In this document: one piece after another, positions 1-11,072 of the stretch
How positions within the stretch are numbered: the stretch's first letter is position 1
How the letters are laid out: every line of letters starts with the position of its first letter
From: Penicillus capitatus
Taxonomy: Eukaryota; Chlorophyta
Direction of reading: 5' to 3'
NCBI GenBank assembly: GCA_965649825.1
Contig: OZ287696.1
Span: 1,860,001 to 1,924,000, forward strand
DNA: 64,000 nt
Program-made: the position numbers and the translations under genes
The notes under the pieces: generated by a model
The model's input: the letters and a program-made list of their open reading frames with translations, nothing else
Database searches by the model: none
What the model was told of the DNA's origin: nothing

Positions 1-599
1 CATTCGCCACGAATTTATCACAGTCATAGTTTGCCGCTTCGTCTGTCTTCGATCCCGTATTGGACTGAATCTGCTCCGATGGCATGTGGAAGATATCGAC
101 CTATGACATCCGACTGTTTGTATATCACACTTTTGTTTTCTCACACTTCTGGATAGAGTTTACACAATCGAGTATGGATTTCGACCATCGCTGGCGATGG
201 ACGATTCAACAGTTCCTTGATACAGGAATCCTGCAGAGCAGATGGACTGGGTAGATCGAAGACTTCTGTCCTTGCCTTGAGTCCCCATGACGGTGGCAGT
301 CCTGCCTGATCACATGTAGCCCTCTGCCATCGTGTTTCGGGCGGCGCTTCATCTTCTCGCCACTGCGGTATGTTGACACAGTCAAACAAATCTTTCCTCA
401 TCGTCTCGTCGAAGAAATCATCCAACACCACCACGTGTCCATAACTCAAACGTGCTGAATCGGCGTCGGAAGGGACGATACACGCTTCGGTGCAGATATT
501 GATGGCGACTTTGGCGTTTTTTGGTTCCCACTGTGTCGGATGGGTGAGGACTTTCTGCATCGATGACATCCTGTCGTATCGTCTTTGGCACGTGAACAT
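1..599 (-). CDS. 2OG-Fe(II)-oxygenase-like protein, N-terminal part (runs off window)
   Basis: First exon 599 to 147 and second exon 100 to 1 (minus), joined across a 46-nt GT-AG intron at 101-146. The join reads YPEVDIFHMPSEQIQ and continues through CDKFVAN to the edge. The body has a hydrophobic stretch followed by LDDFFDETMRKDLFD, like the N-terminal region of uncharacterised eukaryotic proteins related to prolyl-4-hydroxylase or 2OG oxygenases. The HxD...H iron ligands would lie outside the window, so the family call is recall-based and tentative. The start ATG at 599 is only 14 bp from the lipB ATG on the other strand; an in-frame alternative (MSSMQ) starts at 569. Confidence 0.55.
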
Positions 600-613
600 C
601 TCCCTACGCCATC

Positions 614-1519
614 ATGTCCCTCGCCTCAGTGACGCATCCGACGTTTGTTTCCGTTGCACCGCGACGCTGCATACGATGCATCGACATTGCTTCGAAGCCT
701 CGTGCATATACGACAGTGCGTCACTAGGTTCCGGCCGATCTGAGTGACATTCTGCAGAGCACATCGGATGGTGTAGGCGTGGAAGTGGCAGAAGAGGATG
801 GTGGAGCGGCTGCATAAAAAGAAGAACGAACAGGATGAGCTGTTGCTGGTGCAACACGAGCCCGTCTATACCTTGGGCGCTGGAAGCAGTTTGAGTCATA
901 TCAGATGCTCAAGAGAGGCTCTCCCACATCCGCTGATTCGTACGGAGCGTGGAGGGGAAGTGACATTTCATGGTCCTGGGCAACTCGTGCTCTATCCCAT
1001 TCTGGATCTGCACCGTTATCGATGTGACCTGCATTGGTACTTGAGGCAGTTGGAAGAGGTGGCTTTGATTGCTCTGAGGGAGGTCTCTGGAATCGAGGGC
1101 CGAAGAATCGAAGGATGGTCTGGTGTGTGGGTAAATGACGCGAAGATCGCAGCGGTGGGCATAAGAGCTAAACGGTGAAGCCATCCAGACGTCTCGCCTC
1201 CATTACTCTGTATCAACGACTGTTCGACAGGTGGGTCACCTATCACGGCCTGGCCTTGAATGTGGCAGTGGATCTGATGCCATTCGATGCCATCGTACCC
1301 TGTGGAATCGCAGATCGAAAAGTCACATCGGTGAAACAAGTGCTGCACGCCGATGCGCTCGACAGAAGAGCAGAACATATGTGCTCGGCGGCTGATGCTT
1401 GGCTGATGAAGGAATACCGTTTTGGTTTGTTATCTGCTTTCTCTCGGGTGTTCAATGTCGATCTTCAATGGCACGAACAAGAAACGGTCACCGATATGCC
1501 GATCCCATCACAGCGATAG
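614..1519 (+). CDS. lipB: Octanoyltransferase (lipoate biosynthesis), LipB/LIPT2
   Basis: Three exons: 614-715, 777-1174 and 1231-1519, with GT-AG introns of 61 and 56 nt, giving 262 residues. Family marks in order: YTTAWKWQKR (the Y-AW-Q motif, formed across intron 1), the [13 protein letters not shown] strand, [13 protein letters not shown], the catalytic-lysine segment [10 protein letters not shown] and the catalytic-cysteine segment IVPCGI. LipB moves octanoyl from acyl-carrier protein to lipoyl domains in mitochondria or plastids. The first 30 or so residues are rich in Arg, Ser and Thr with few acidic residues, consistent with organelle import. Start chosen because exon 1 is open from ATG 614 and splicing restores the motif. 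Divergent from the 2OG-like gene. Confidence 0.9.
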
Positions 1520-2146
1520 ACAGAGATCGTCATCGCATGAAGTATGCAGACAGACAGACCCATGGGAGTGCGTGTAATTATGAAGCTGTGCATGACAACA
1601 TGTGTCTCCCTCCTGTGAGACTGACTCAGTCTTACGTTTTTTTGTCAAACCAGGCTGCTCATTTCTCTGTGTACGTCACATCAGACGACAATCTCACGCA
1701 TCATGTCCCGCTCTGTAGGGTTTGGACGTTATCTAAAGACATATCACACTTACGAGACAGTGCCGACAACCACAAGACGTCCGTATATGTGTCGCTTCTC
1801 GTGCAGAACACGAGTGGATTGCTCTCGCTTTGCATTCGGCGCAAGTCCGAGATTTTTCGGACAGCAATAACGAACTCTACTAGCGAAGAGGGGAACAGGT
1901 TTTTGCCGTCCCTTCCCTCCACGAGCGTTGCTTTTCTTTACCCTACTGATAAACATATCGTCATTGTTGCGCGACCTGTACATCGATACCAATACAATGC
2001 CAACCGCCGCGGCGCGGAGTGGAGGATACAGTGAAGGCAGTACAGTCGTAGGAGAGGCGGCTAGAATAATTTTCAGCTCTTGTCGCGTCATCGTCATTTT
2101 TCTCGATTCTGAGAGCATTCTGGACGCATTGCGTTGTTCGGACTCG
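1520..2146. other. Intergenic stretch without a recognisable gene
   Basis: About 630 bp between lipB and the nucleoporin gene. Open frames here are interrupted and do not resemble any family. It probably holds the lipB 3' end and the nucleoporin promoter; I see no clear TATA box. Confidence 0.4.
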
Positions 2147-5100
2147 ATGGCAACGGAAGTGATTGAAACCGAAACCGGCTACACAGAAAACTTCTTCGCA
2201 CGCTTCTTGGGAAAAATCCGTATCTGCGACGATTGGTCGAAGGTCGATGGAAACTGGCGACGACACGTGGCGGTTGCCCCTACGAAAGGACGAACTTTTG
2301 TAGGACGAGACCATGGTATGTCTGCTGTCACGTCACGCTCTGGAGCAAAGCGTCTGTAGCTATTTTGGCGTTCGAGACGGCGGATTTGGTCAATGCCCTT
2401 CAAGCAACCCAACAGAAGTACACAAGCAGTTCACACTCGACGGTTAGACTCAAGCGGCGTTCTATAGGGAAAGAGCGATCGAAGCACCCCATTGTCTGAT
2501 CGTGGAGACAACATCCGCCGTGACGATTCTCTCTGTCAATCCTACAGAACGATGCCTCTTGGTAGCACACGAGTCCACCGATCTCTCACTCTACTCTCTC
2601 GATCTTGCACGAGACGCTCCTTTGACACTGAGCAAAATAATCTCGATGGATGTCCCTTGCCGATCGATTTCGTGGGAGACCGCCACGTCCTCTGTCGTGT
2701 TGGATGCCAAAAACAGAGCATCACTCGTCAAGGCAGATGGGACGGTGCAGGAGTGGAAGACAACGGACGATCTCATTGCTTTGGATGTCATGGATTCGGT
2801 AGCTGTCTGGGTCAAGGCGGCGACGCCAGCCGTTCTCACCATCCATGGCTTCCGCGATGTGGACTTCGAAGAAGAGGCTTGTGAGCAATGCTGACAGTTC
2901 TTGCTGTGTTTCACGAGAGGCATGGTGGTTGTCTATAGACTCGGACTTAGACGATGATGAGACCATGGTGGTGAACTCTGTCAAAATCGTGGACACAGAA
3001 CGACTCGTTGCGACGGTGGTGATCACGACCGGCGATGTTCGCAGAACAATGACTCTGTACAACATCACTTGGTCTCAGACAACGGACAAGGTCGTCCTGT
3101 ATCCAGAAGAGCTCGAAATCTGCCTGACACGCAAGGCAAGACCTGGATTCTCAGATGGCATTGAATGAGAGGCATCGTTGCTAGTTGGAGATGGTTCGTG
3201 CGCAAATGAGTCAGTGCCTCATGGTGACTCGGATTACGAGATGGGGATTGTGGCTGGTGGGCTGCGGTGAAGACATGTGCAATCCGTTTCGACTGATTGT
3301 GCAGAATGAAGAGTTTCCGGAGTTTGTTGGACCGGAGGAAGCGTTTGTTTGGCCAATCAATGAGAACAGCGACGATGATAATCTCATGTTGGGAATGGGC
3401 GTCGATTTCTCGGTCCCGGTACGGCGGCATCGATCTCCGTAGAGTATTCTGAGGCAGATGGTTGCTGTAGTTGCGATTGGAGTCTCCAAATGACGAGAAA
3501 ATCAAACGCCGATGTCATGTTGTTATCTGTGCCAGCGAAGATGGTCGTTTGATTATTTCGGCGATCGGCAGAGAGGGCAGTGATGTGACAGAGGATCCAA
3601 TGACGCAAGGTACCTGATGCTCACTCGACGATGGGGCTCGTTCTTAAAATCTGTATGTACAGAACCAGGCCAACCAGAAAACCCAACACGTGAGTGCAGT
3701 TTTTCAGTAGAGCGAGATGAGGATGAAGCGTTCGCTCGCCTTGCTTCCACAGAACCGCGTCCGGTGGTGGGGCTAACCATTGATGAAGTCAACGGAATTC
3801 TTAACGGAGGCAACGAATCCGAGGGAGAGAAAGAGGCAGAGGCGAGAATCTCGAGCCACTGTCCAATCGAGTAACCTTTTCTTGTAGAAACCTTCCAAAG
3901 AAGAGAAAGAGAGGCTGAAGACATTGAAAGAGATCACGCTTCTAAAACTGATGCAAGAAAAGTACAACGAAGATGTTGCCAAGCACATCAGAGCCTTTGA
4001 TGTTGAACACGATGTCTCGTAGACGGCAATAGCAATGCGCTCTCTGTGCATACCTAGGCTTCATGCAAGCTTGTCGAGGAAACGAGAAAGACAGAGATGA
4101 GAGCCATCGATCTGTGTCGGGAAGCACGTCGTACTGTTGAAAAGTATGAAGAGAATGATATGGACCAGGAGCTGCAGGAAAAAATGAAATGGATTCATCG
4201 TATGCGGAAGCGAATGTTAACGATCCATCAGATTACAGAGAGTTTCGTCTGCACCGTCCAGAAACGGGATAACGTGGAAGAGCGGTTGGAGTGGGATGTC
4301 GATGCAACGGTCACCCTACTCAAGAAAGAGAGGAAGGAGCTCAGACAGTCCATGATACGGGCACCATGGACAACATCTCAAACAGAAACGGAGATTGATC
4401 GGAAAGTGGCGCAACTCATGGAACAGTTTCCTGAAGAGCATCCAAAAGATGCCTCTGCCGAAAACATGAAGGATTTTTTTGAATGGGCGCCAGGACCCCT
4501 TCTGACGCAGATCAATGAACGGATCGGCACCGGAACCGGCGAGGACACACTGTGGATACGTATGGCCGGACCACTGCGTTGTGTACAAGACAGTATTTTC
4601 GCTGAAGCAGTAAAACGACCGCCAACAGAAACGGGAAGCTACGTGCTTCAAGTTTCGCCGTCTCAGGGCACTTTCCAGTGGGTTCCGGAAGTGACAGCCG
4701 CCGCGTCCAGTTCCTGTGCAGAAGACATCCCAATCCATCTGACAGAAAAAGACGCCGACCAGCTCGAGCTGTGTACAGAGGAAGAAATCAAACAGATTGT
4801 CCAGAAACAGTCAGAAAGCCATGCACGCGAATCCCAGAGGACAGCAGAGATGTCGGGCGAAGAATCCCAATGGTCAAAAGAGATCGAACAGTTTGCCCAC
4901 GTGCTGCAGCGTGCAGCAATGCAGAACACCGCCGAAAGAGATCTCGCATCAAGGACAGGAGAGAAACTCCCACAAGCACCCGCTGCGCCAACCAAGGAGC
5001 AGTTCCTAAGAAACATAGGACAGAAGATGCCTAAAACAGAAAAGCCAAAGAATACCGTGTCCCGTCAAGGGGTCCATGCAAAAACCAAGACGCTGCCGAT

Positions 5101-5545
5101 CGAGGCTGCTGCTTCCAAGACATCCCTACCAGAAACGAAACCCGCGATCCCCAGCAATCCATCAAATACTCAAGCCCCTTCGAATCCGCCAATCGCTGTG
5201 ATGCAACAGCAGGGAGTTGGTACCTTTCAAGCAGCAGGATTTTCTGCTTTTGGACAGCCATCGCATGTCGGAGCAATGGGCGTGGCTCCGCAGCTGGGTT
5301 CATTGCAACAGCAAAAGACAGCGCTTTCTGGAACGACGTCGATTGGAGGTGGATTTGGTGCCTTTGCCAGTGGTGGCAATGTGTTTGGAAGCTTTTCGCA
5401 GACACAAGGAGGACAAAGCCAGAATGCATTTGCAGCTATGGCGCAGAAACAAACAAGTGAGGCTTTCGGCAGAACGAAGCCAGGTGGAACATTCAATATC
5501 AGTGCCAAGCAAGAGAACGCCAAATTGTTTGAGATGCGAAAGTAG
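2147..5545 (+). CDS. FG-nucleoporin of the Nup214/Nup159 type
   Basis: Starts at ATG 2147 and runs through many short introns to TAG at 5543-5545. Introns I could place: about 2316-2358, 2417-2465 and one near 2891. The N-terminal ~450 residues read like a beta-propeller (for example VETTSAVTILSVNP, IALDVMDSVAVWV). They are followed by acidic linkers (DETMVVNS), a coiled coil around 3,890-4,400 (KEEKERLKTLKEI...) and a C-terminal FG region (GGFGAFASGG, VFGSFSQ, EAFGR) ending NISAKQENAKLFEMRK. That order is characteristic of the cytoplasmic mRNA-export nucleoporin Nup214/Nup159/LNO1. FG repeats are few. The middle exons between 3,420 and 4,100 are only partly resolved. Confidence 0.65.
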
Positions 5546-6090
5546 ACGGGTTTGTGAACAGTCCCATCAATCATGTCAATTTGAACGGCGACACATGTGT
5601 GAATAGCATTTGCATAAAGGCTTTTCACTAAGACGTTCTGCAACGGCACCCACTGAGTGAGAATGTTTGTGAAATCTCTCCAAAGCATTTCGCCAGGAAT
5701 GTCGATCGGCTCAGGGGTCGTTCACTCGCCCGCTCCGGGCTTCTTTGCTGCAAGAATGTTCAGCCTCTCGAAAATGCAGACCACCGAAGAAAAAGATACA
5801 ATGAATTGAAATGGTTTCATAGACAGGCCTTCGATTCTAAGATCACACTCAATAAAACCGCTGCCCGGCAGAGGCGGTGACTGAAAGTAAGGTATAGGTT
5901 ATCGTATGGAGTGCATGCAGCATTCGGTATAAAGTATGCGGAAAGCTGGGCTTCTGCTCATGACTCGTGCAGCTTAGACCAATCGCTGAGTGGTTTGTAT
6001 GCAATGTTCTGATGGCTTCATTACGATGTGTGCTTCGACGCATTCTGTATCGGGGGAGATGTTCTGTTTCTCCGTACTGCACGTGTCACA
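5546..6090. other. Intergenic, nucleoporin 3' flank up to repeat block R1
   Basis: No supported gene. It contains an AATAAA-like string near 5,852 (CAATAAAACC), a candidate polyadenylation signal, and only short unsupported ORFs. Confidence 0.3.
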
Positions 6091-6124
6091 CTTCCCTTTC
6101 AATGTCTTCGGAGATCTCCGGAAC

Positions 6125-6529
6125 TCACCCAAGATGATGTGGCATGGATGACAGCGAGGAATGATCTCTTGATGGAGAATGTGTCATCCCCGGTCTCTTA
6201 TTCCAAAGAAGAGGCAATGCCAATGATCTCAAGTATTCCCACGTCCAGTCTCGAGGTCTGGAATGCTTCCTCGTGTGCTTCCACCACGCGAATCTCAAGA
6301 TCGGCATTTTCATGGTATCATCCTGCATCACGAAAAGCTCGGCAGGTTCTCTGTCTGTCTGTGATTGAAAGCGGATCATGGTGGTGTCCAACAACTTCTC
6401 ATTTCCGTCACGAGTCATTCGCTGAAAGGACGACGGATGCTGGATGCATTTGTCCAAGCACAGTCTTCGCGGGAATGTCAAATGTGGAGAAGAGAGTAAC
6501 TCGTTCTCCTCGAGAGAGAATCCGCGCAT
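6125..6529 (-). CDS. Open frame shared by R1, R2 and R4; product unknown
   Basis: A minus-strand frame of 134 codons containing DTTMIRFQSQTDREPAELFVMQDD. Homologous frames occur at 20,728-21,051 (+) and 61,446-61,634 (+), the latter shortened. A second frame of the same strand is also open and similar in all three (DLE-x-HVVEAHEEAFQTSRLDVGI). I cannot decide which, if either, is coding. No family recognised; it may be exons of a small gene or non-coding repeat sequence. Confidence 0.2.
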   Translation of the reverse strand: MRGFSLEENELLSSPHLTFPRRLCLDKCIQHPSSFQRMTRDGNEKLLDTTMIRFQSQTDREPAELFVMQDDTMKMPILRFAWWKHTRKHSRPRDWTWEYLRSLALPLLWNKRPGMTHSPSRDHSSLSSMPHHLG

Positions 6530-8055
6530 TCTTTCAGTATCTTGGATATCATGTGATTTCTCACTCTTTCACTAAGCTTCTGTTCAGTAGGAAGTCGACC
6601 GTTTCGAATGGCATCGAGAGCAGTGCGCATCAGCACTGCTACTGTGCGGATTCTTCTCTCTGTCTACTCGTGCGTTGTCTGCGAATCTCTACCAGACTCG
6701 ATTGACCATATCAGATGTGTTTAAAGCAGTTTACTCCATCTATCTGCGCTCATGCAGCATCTCCGTCGTCTGATAGTGAACAAGCAACATGACAGCAGTC
6801 AGTCATTACACGTTGTGGTGTACGGTAAGACGACAGTGTCTTGTGTCCGGAGACATCGCACGCCAGCTCATCTACTCGCGTGGCAAGATAGCAGATCTCC
6901 GTCGCCAGCATGAAGAGAATTCGCCGTCTCCTCGCCTCAGCTTAAAGAAAACAGCCAGGGCGAACAGTTGCAGAGTGCTTAGAAAACAAAACCACTGTAC
7001 GACGGTATGCAATGCAATGCCTCGTCGCTTGCCGAATGACCAACGTCCGACGATCTCTTGTACATACCACATGCCTTCGCCTTCATTCGAGACTTGCCTC
7101 GTTTCATTTCTATGGAAGATGCGAGTTTAGCACGGGAGAAGGGTGGACTCGGCGAGACGCTGGTTTTTGTCCGACGACAACCGAGAACCTACTCTTGTGC
7201 TGCTCGGCGCTTGTTGGCTCGGACGGCGGCCCCGTCGACCGGGTGAATGGGCGACCGCAACCACTGTCAGAATACAAATCGCGGAGCGTGTCTGGATTCA
7301 GACGCGCAGACAGCCAGTCGCCTGGAAAAGGGGCGCTAGTAAACGACGGACCGCGACGAGCGTGCTGCGTGTTTTACATCTTCTGAACGGGAGGGGATTA
7401 TTTGGGACGCCGATTCTTCCCTCGAAGATGCGCCTGTCGACAGAGCAGCCGCGCCATGGACAACCCTGAGAATCGTTCATTTCCGTTCCACGGCCTCGAA
7501 CGTTCGCTCAGGTGACATGTCGGCAATCGGCGGCGTAGATCGCCTTCAACTTTGTGGTATGTTTCTTGAAGAGATCTTTCGGTTGTCGTCGCTAAAAACC
7601 GACGCGAGTCTCTGGTTTGTGGCGCGTACGCTATTCTCGACTGCTGCGGCATCAGCGGGAAATGGCAACAAGCGAGCGCATCCTCGCGCCCGGGCGGTCA
7701 ACTCAGTCACTGCATTAGGCAAGTCAGAGCCCGTTCCTCTTTCGCAGTGACCGTGCAAGGCGGTCGACCGTATTCGTTTCGCAGGGAAACTGCCTCGCTG
7801 AGTGCTGGGAGGCAAATGGACGCTAACCGTTGGGCAGATGCGCGCCCGCCAGAGCAGTCACATCGCGACTGATCCCGAATGAGAGCGCGAGGATCCTCAA
7901 GAGCTTTCCATGCAGCACCATCTGCTGGGTCGCAGGCGACGGATACGACCGAATTGGAAAACGCAGCTGCCTGCAAACGAGGCAGCTGCCGAATTCGGAC
8001 ACGTCGCTTCGGGTTTTTCTGACTGAAATTCACACCGCTGACTGCAGCTGCATGG

Positions 8056-8062
8056 TATAAAT
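8056..8062 (+). promoter_or_regulatory. TATA box of secreted-protein gene copy 1
   Basis: TATAAAT, 96 bp upstream of ATG 8152. The same box sits at exactly the same distance in copies 2, 3 and 4. Confidence 0.75.
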
Positions 8063-8151
8063 TCGAGCAGAATTCTCCACCACTGCCATTTCCCTTTACG
8101 CGTTTGTGTCTTCTGTGTCTCCGAGGTTCTTCGAACTCCGTCTCAAACACC

Positions 8152-8653
8152 ATGTCTGCCAACGCAGCTTTGTTCGTCTTTGCCGCTCTTCTCTGCCTCC
8201 ACGCAGCAAGATCCCTTCCACCGCAGCAACCCTCGATGGCGAATGTTTGGTGTTCTGGCAGGTGAGCGCTTACCGCCCCACCACAGAGTTGGTCGTCGAC
8301 GAGAATGGCCACGTCAACGGCAAACAGTTTTTGAATACAGACAACGCTTATGGTATGGCGGGCAGCGTTGCGAAAACTCTTTTTATTTTGCATGTGCATG
8401 TGAAGTCCCAGGTGAGAAGTATGTTGGAAACCGTGTCTACAGTACTCGAGAACCAAATTATAACGAATGCATAAGATTCATATGCGATAAGAGCAAGTCG
8501 CCAGATCTATTTCGTCAAGTGTCGAATGAGACTGGCTCTGTCTTAGTGGACCTTGTGGCATGGGACTATTACTCAGCGGCTGCTACATGCAATGGATACG
8601 ATGCGGAGTATCCCGCCGAAAAAGCCGAGGGTTGGGTGAGAGGCCTGTGCTAA
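8152..8653 (+). CDS. Secreted Cys-containing protein, family copy 1
   Basis: ATG 8152 in good context (CACCATGTCTGCC) opens a signal-peptide frame, MSANAALFVFAALLCLHAA, that ends at TGA 8263. Downstream are VSAYRPTTE-VVDE-GHV-GK, then YFACACEV-G-VG, PDLFRQVSN and a C-terminus GWVRGLC with TAA 8651-8653. The signal and VSAYRP segments are out of frame by one nucleotide. A second 1-nt deletion relative to copies 2 and 3, in CTCTTTTTATTTTGC, separates VSAYRP from FACACE. A 25-nt GT-AG intron at 8262-8286 would give an intact 158-residue product but would replace the conserved VSAYRP reading. Role unknown; I infer secretion or surface location. Confidence 0.45.
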
Positions 8654-8659
8654 ACAGGT

Positions 8660-9040
8660 CGCCTGAAGAACGCAAAGCCGATCGCATTCTTTCCGGTCTA
8701 AGTTCTGGAGATTTTGCATGACTGTCTGGAACAATCCGGTTACCTTTGAATGTTCGATTTAATGAACAGCGCAGCCGTTTTTTGAATTCGGTCTCATGAC
8801 GCATGCCCTTTCCAGCGATCATGCATCCCAATTCGGACTGCTGAGATAAGAGTGAATGTGCATGACTCGCGAAGAGAGTAGACGATGGCGCTAGATATCT
8901 CTGAGGCTTGGCAAATACATGGTGCACAAGAGGTGAGAAGATCTTTAACATAAGACAATCGAGATACTGAAGAAGCTCGTAACAACAGCGTCCGATTTTC
9001 TGTCATCATCCGTGGCCTTACAATCGCGTTTACGATGGTC
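8660..9040. other. Spacer between copy 1 and VPS37 fragment
   Basis: Conserved 3' flank of the secreted-protein family (strings shared with R2, R3 and R4 around 8,690-8,800), then sequence shared only with R4. No gene seen. Confidence 0.4.
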
Positions 9041-9073
9041 GCACGCATCGAAGACAGATTTGGCTCCTGAACT

Positions 9074-9667
9074 ACTATTGCATACGAGCGGCCGACTTTG
9101 CCAATTGGTCTTTCTGGTAATACTCCACTCTGGCCTTCATATACGCATCAACAAACTCTCCGGCTGCCGTGTTTCCTTCCAGTGCAGTTGTCATCAACGC
9201 TTCGCTGCGCTCGTTAAGCTACAGCAAACGCAGCTGTTGGCGGATTCAGACAGGAGAGGATTGCATGGATGCCTCGTTTGTCAGATCCTGTAGCTGCTTC
9301 AACAGAAAAGGAATGCTGACGAGGGCGTTCAGCCGTTCGTGCTCTTTGACGGCGCCTTCGTACAAGCGTCGTGTGTCGGCGTAGTCGGACGATTTGACAA
9401 TGGCGATCTGGTTCTTTCTGTCCCGGATTTCTGCCTCGCGTTCCAAGTTCTGTTCCGCTGCTTGGATGGTTCTTTCCTCCAGTTCTCGAGGCCGATCGAA
9501 TATCTGCATCTCACACTTGTCACACAAACACACATGCGCTTTGCGCGTTCACCTTCAATTCTGTCGCTATTGTCGAAACCAATTAACGGTAGCTCTCCTC
9601 TTGGGTGACAAAGCGCATCAAATCGTCGTCTGAGCAGTTTTGCAGATATTGAACAATGGCATCGACT
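9074..9667 (-). pseudogene. Truncated VPS37 copy (3' half only)
   Basis: Colinear with the last exons of the intact VPS37 gene at 57,558-58,697, on the opposite strand. It includes the MQIFDRPRELEE coiled coil and the EYYQKDQLAKSAARMQ terminus. Similarity stops abruptly at about 9,667, inside the exon for VDAIVQYLQNC, so the 5' half is missing. The retained exon also has TAA where the intact gene has CAA (SYR-stop versus SYRQL). Truncation plus nonsense codon make this a dead by-product of the R4-R1 duplication. Confidence 0.85.
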
Positions 9668-10169
9668 TGAGACATTAGATTCATTTCTTGTGGGGGCTTC
9701 TGCATTTGTTTTCGGAGTTGGCGAAAAGCGTGGTGTCGCCAAGATTTCTATGGAGATTTGACTTTCTCGTGCAGAAGAGGTGCATTTGGTTCTGAGACGC
9801 TTGTTGTCGTGTCAGCGGGGTCTGGTCTCTACAAAGGGCCTTCTTCTCTGGCTCTGCATGCCGGCTGACTCATCTGCCTAGGAACGTCGTGTCATCACGT
9901 GGGTATATAATGGCATATTCTGATCATTCAGGACCTTGCTCTGTAAAACAAAGAAGTCTTCAGCTGTGAACCTTTTCTGCTCGGCCGACCGGCGACAATG
10001 CTCGTAAAGCTTTAAGTCCGAAAACATTTCGATTCAGGATTTGACCAGACTGACGAAACTCGATGCAAATTACATTCGCAGTGTCACAACCATCCAGGCG
10101 CCTCCGAACGATGGAGAGCGACGGATGAGTGCGATCGTCGCAAATTCCTCATAACAGTAGGAGTATGTG
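9668..10169. other. Unique spacer between R1 and the left palindrome arm
   Basis: About 500 bp with no supported coding frame. A TATATAA string near 9,904 could be a promoter, but no gene follows in an obvious frame. Confidence 0.35.
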
Positions 10170-10535
10170 TGTCAAAGGAAAGCTTTCACGCTTACAGAAC
10201 TAAGGTCTACATATGTTTACGTTCATGTCTTTGTACGCCACAGGTGACATGACACGTCGTATAAGCGCCCCTTCGGAGACAGAACCCTGAGAAATCTAGA
10301 CAGTCACGATGTGACAGCCGTATCCTTTCGACAATGTGGCTGTCAAGTGCAAGGACAAGTTCGCAGCTTTTAAAGGCTAAGGTCAGGAATACTTCACCAC
10401 CTTGGGTATTTGAAGACGGCAAATCCCTGTAAAAACATCTCGAGTTCCCGTGTTATCTGCTGAGCGTCGAAGTCCGTCGTCGTCGCGAGCGTATTGACTC
10501 TATGTTTTCTGACATCGTTTGCACGATTCCCGAGA
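10170..10535 (+). mobile_element. Solo-LTR-like element a (promoter module)
   Basis: Begins TGTCAAAGG and ends CCCGAGA (CCCGACA in the arm copy at 41,061-41,427). It shares an ordered set of blocks with the dated insertion at 31,362-31,699: GGTCAGGAATACTTCACCACC, then GGGTATTTGAAGACGGC, then CTCGAGTTCCC-GTTATCT, then ACGATTCCCGA. The left end coincides with the outer edge of the palindrome arm. No clean target duplication here (GTG versus GTACC flanks), so an older copy. It lies 36 bp upstream of the next ATG. Confidence 0.6.
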
Positions 10536-10571
10536 GTACCGACCACTCCGTCCGCGACGGAAGATGGAGCC

Positions 10572-11060
10572 ATGTCCTTGTTTGGCTCCGGAATGGTTCT
10601 GGGAAAAGGCGTCGAAAGCACATCGACTAGTTTGGCTCCATAGGCTAGTGACGCCTTCGAAAATGACCGCTCTGTCAATGCATCGTTTTCTCTCTGGCGG
10701 CGGCAAAGTATATACGATTGGTTACCCTTTCAGGCGCCGATACCAAGCACCACTTTGGCTTCATCAAGCTCCAGGTATGGAGGAAAAAGTGCGTCGTTTT
10801 TAGGTACGAGAATGCAGATCTTCGTTCCTTCTGCTGCCAGGATGACCGAACGGGGCAACAAACACTCCGGATGTTCACATCTTCTATCGATTCAATGAAT
10901 ATGTCTCCTTCAATGGAACTGGCCACAACCGACAGTTCTCTTCTGATCTTCATACTCTTATACTCTCGAGTGGACAGGGAGGCTGCCTGGAATGCAGTTC
11001 GGGATTCGCTTCATCCGTCTTGTCACAGCCGTCGGCGGCAATTGCTGCCAATAGCGTCTC
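10572..11060 (+). CDS. Uncharacterised gene driven from LTR-like element a
   Basis: ATG 10572 opens MSLFGSGMVLGKG. A 34-nt GT-AG intron (after AAAGGC, to CCATAG) would lead on to ASDAFENDRSVNASF. Further frames contain SGADTKHHFGFIKLQ and ENADLRSFCCQDD, which look coding, but I could not join all exons without a frame conflict. The 5' leader is homologous to that of MtnA-MtnK because both come from the LTR-like module. A near-identical copy starts at 41,024 (minus). No family recognised; end uncertain. Confidence 0.35.
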
Positions 11061-11072
11061 TCTCGTGCAACA

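Larger units (their letters stand above)
6090..9667 (+). repeat. Segmental repeat block R1 (four-copy family R1-R4)
   Basis: The whole block recurs in inverted orientation at about 58,105-61,765 (R4). Parts recur inverted at 18,290-21,060 (R2) and directly at 31,090-32,960 (R3). Order in R1: a segment at 6,130-6,540 with a minus-strand open frame shared with R2 and R4; a low-coding stretch 6,600-7,500; a GC-rich upstream module 7,500-8,050; the secreted-protein-like gene; a conserved 3' segment with GAATGTTCGATTTAATGAAC near 8,750; and a VPS37 fragment present only in R1 and R4. Breakpoints were read by eye and are good to about 10-20 bp at the VPS37 end, less elsewhere. Confidence 0.85.

Noticed and set aside
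1399-2034. A 211-codon plus-strand frame after lipB
   Set aside because: Its first part is lipB in another frame and the rest shows no conserved pattern or splice support.
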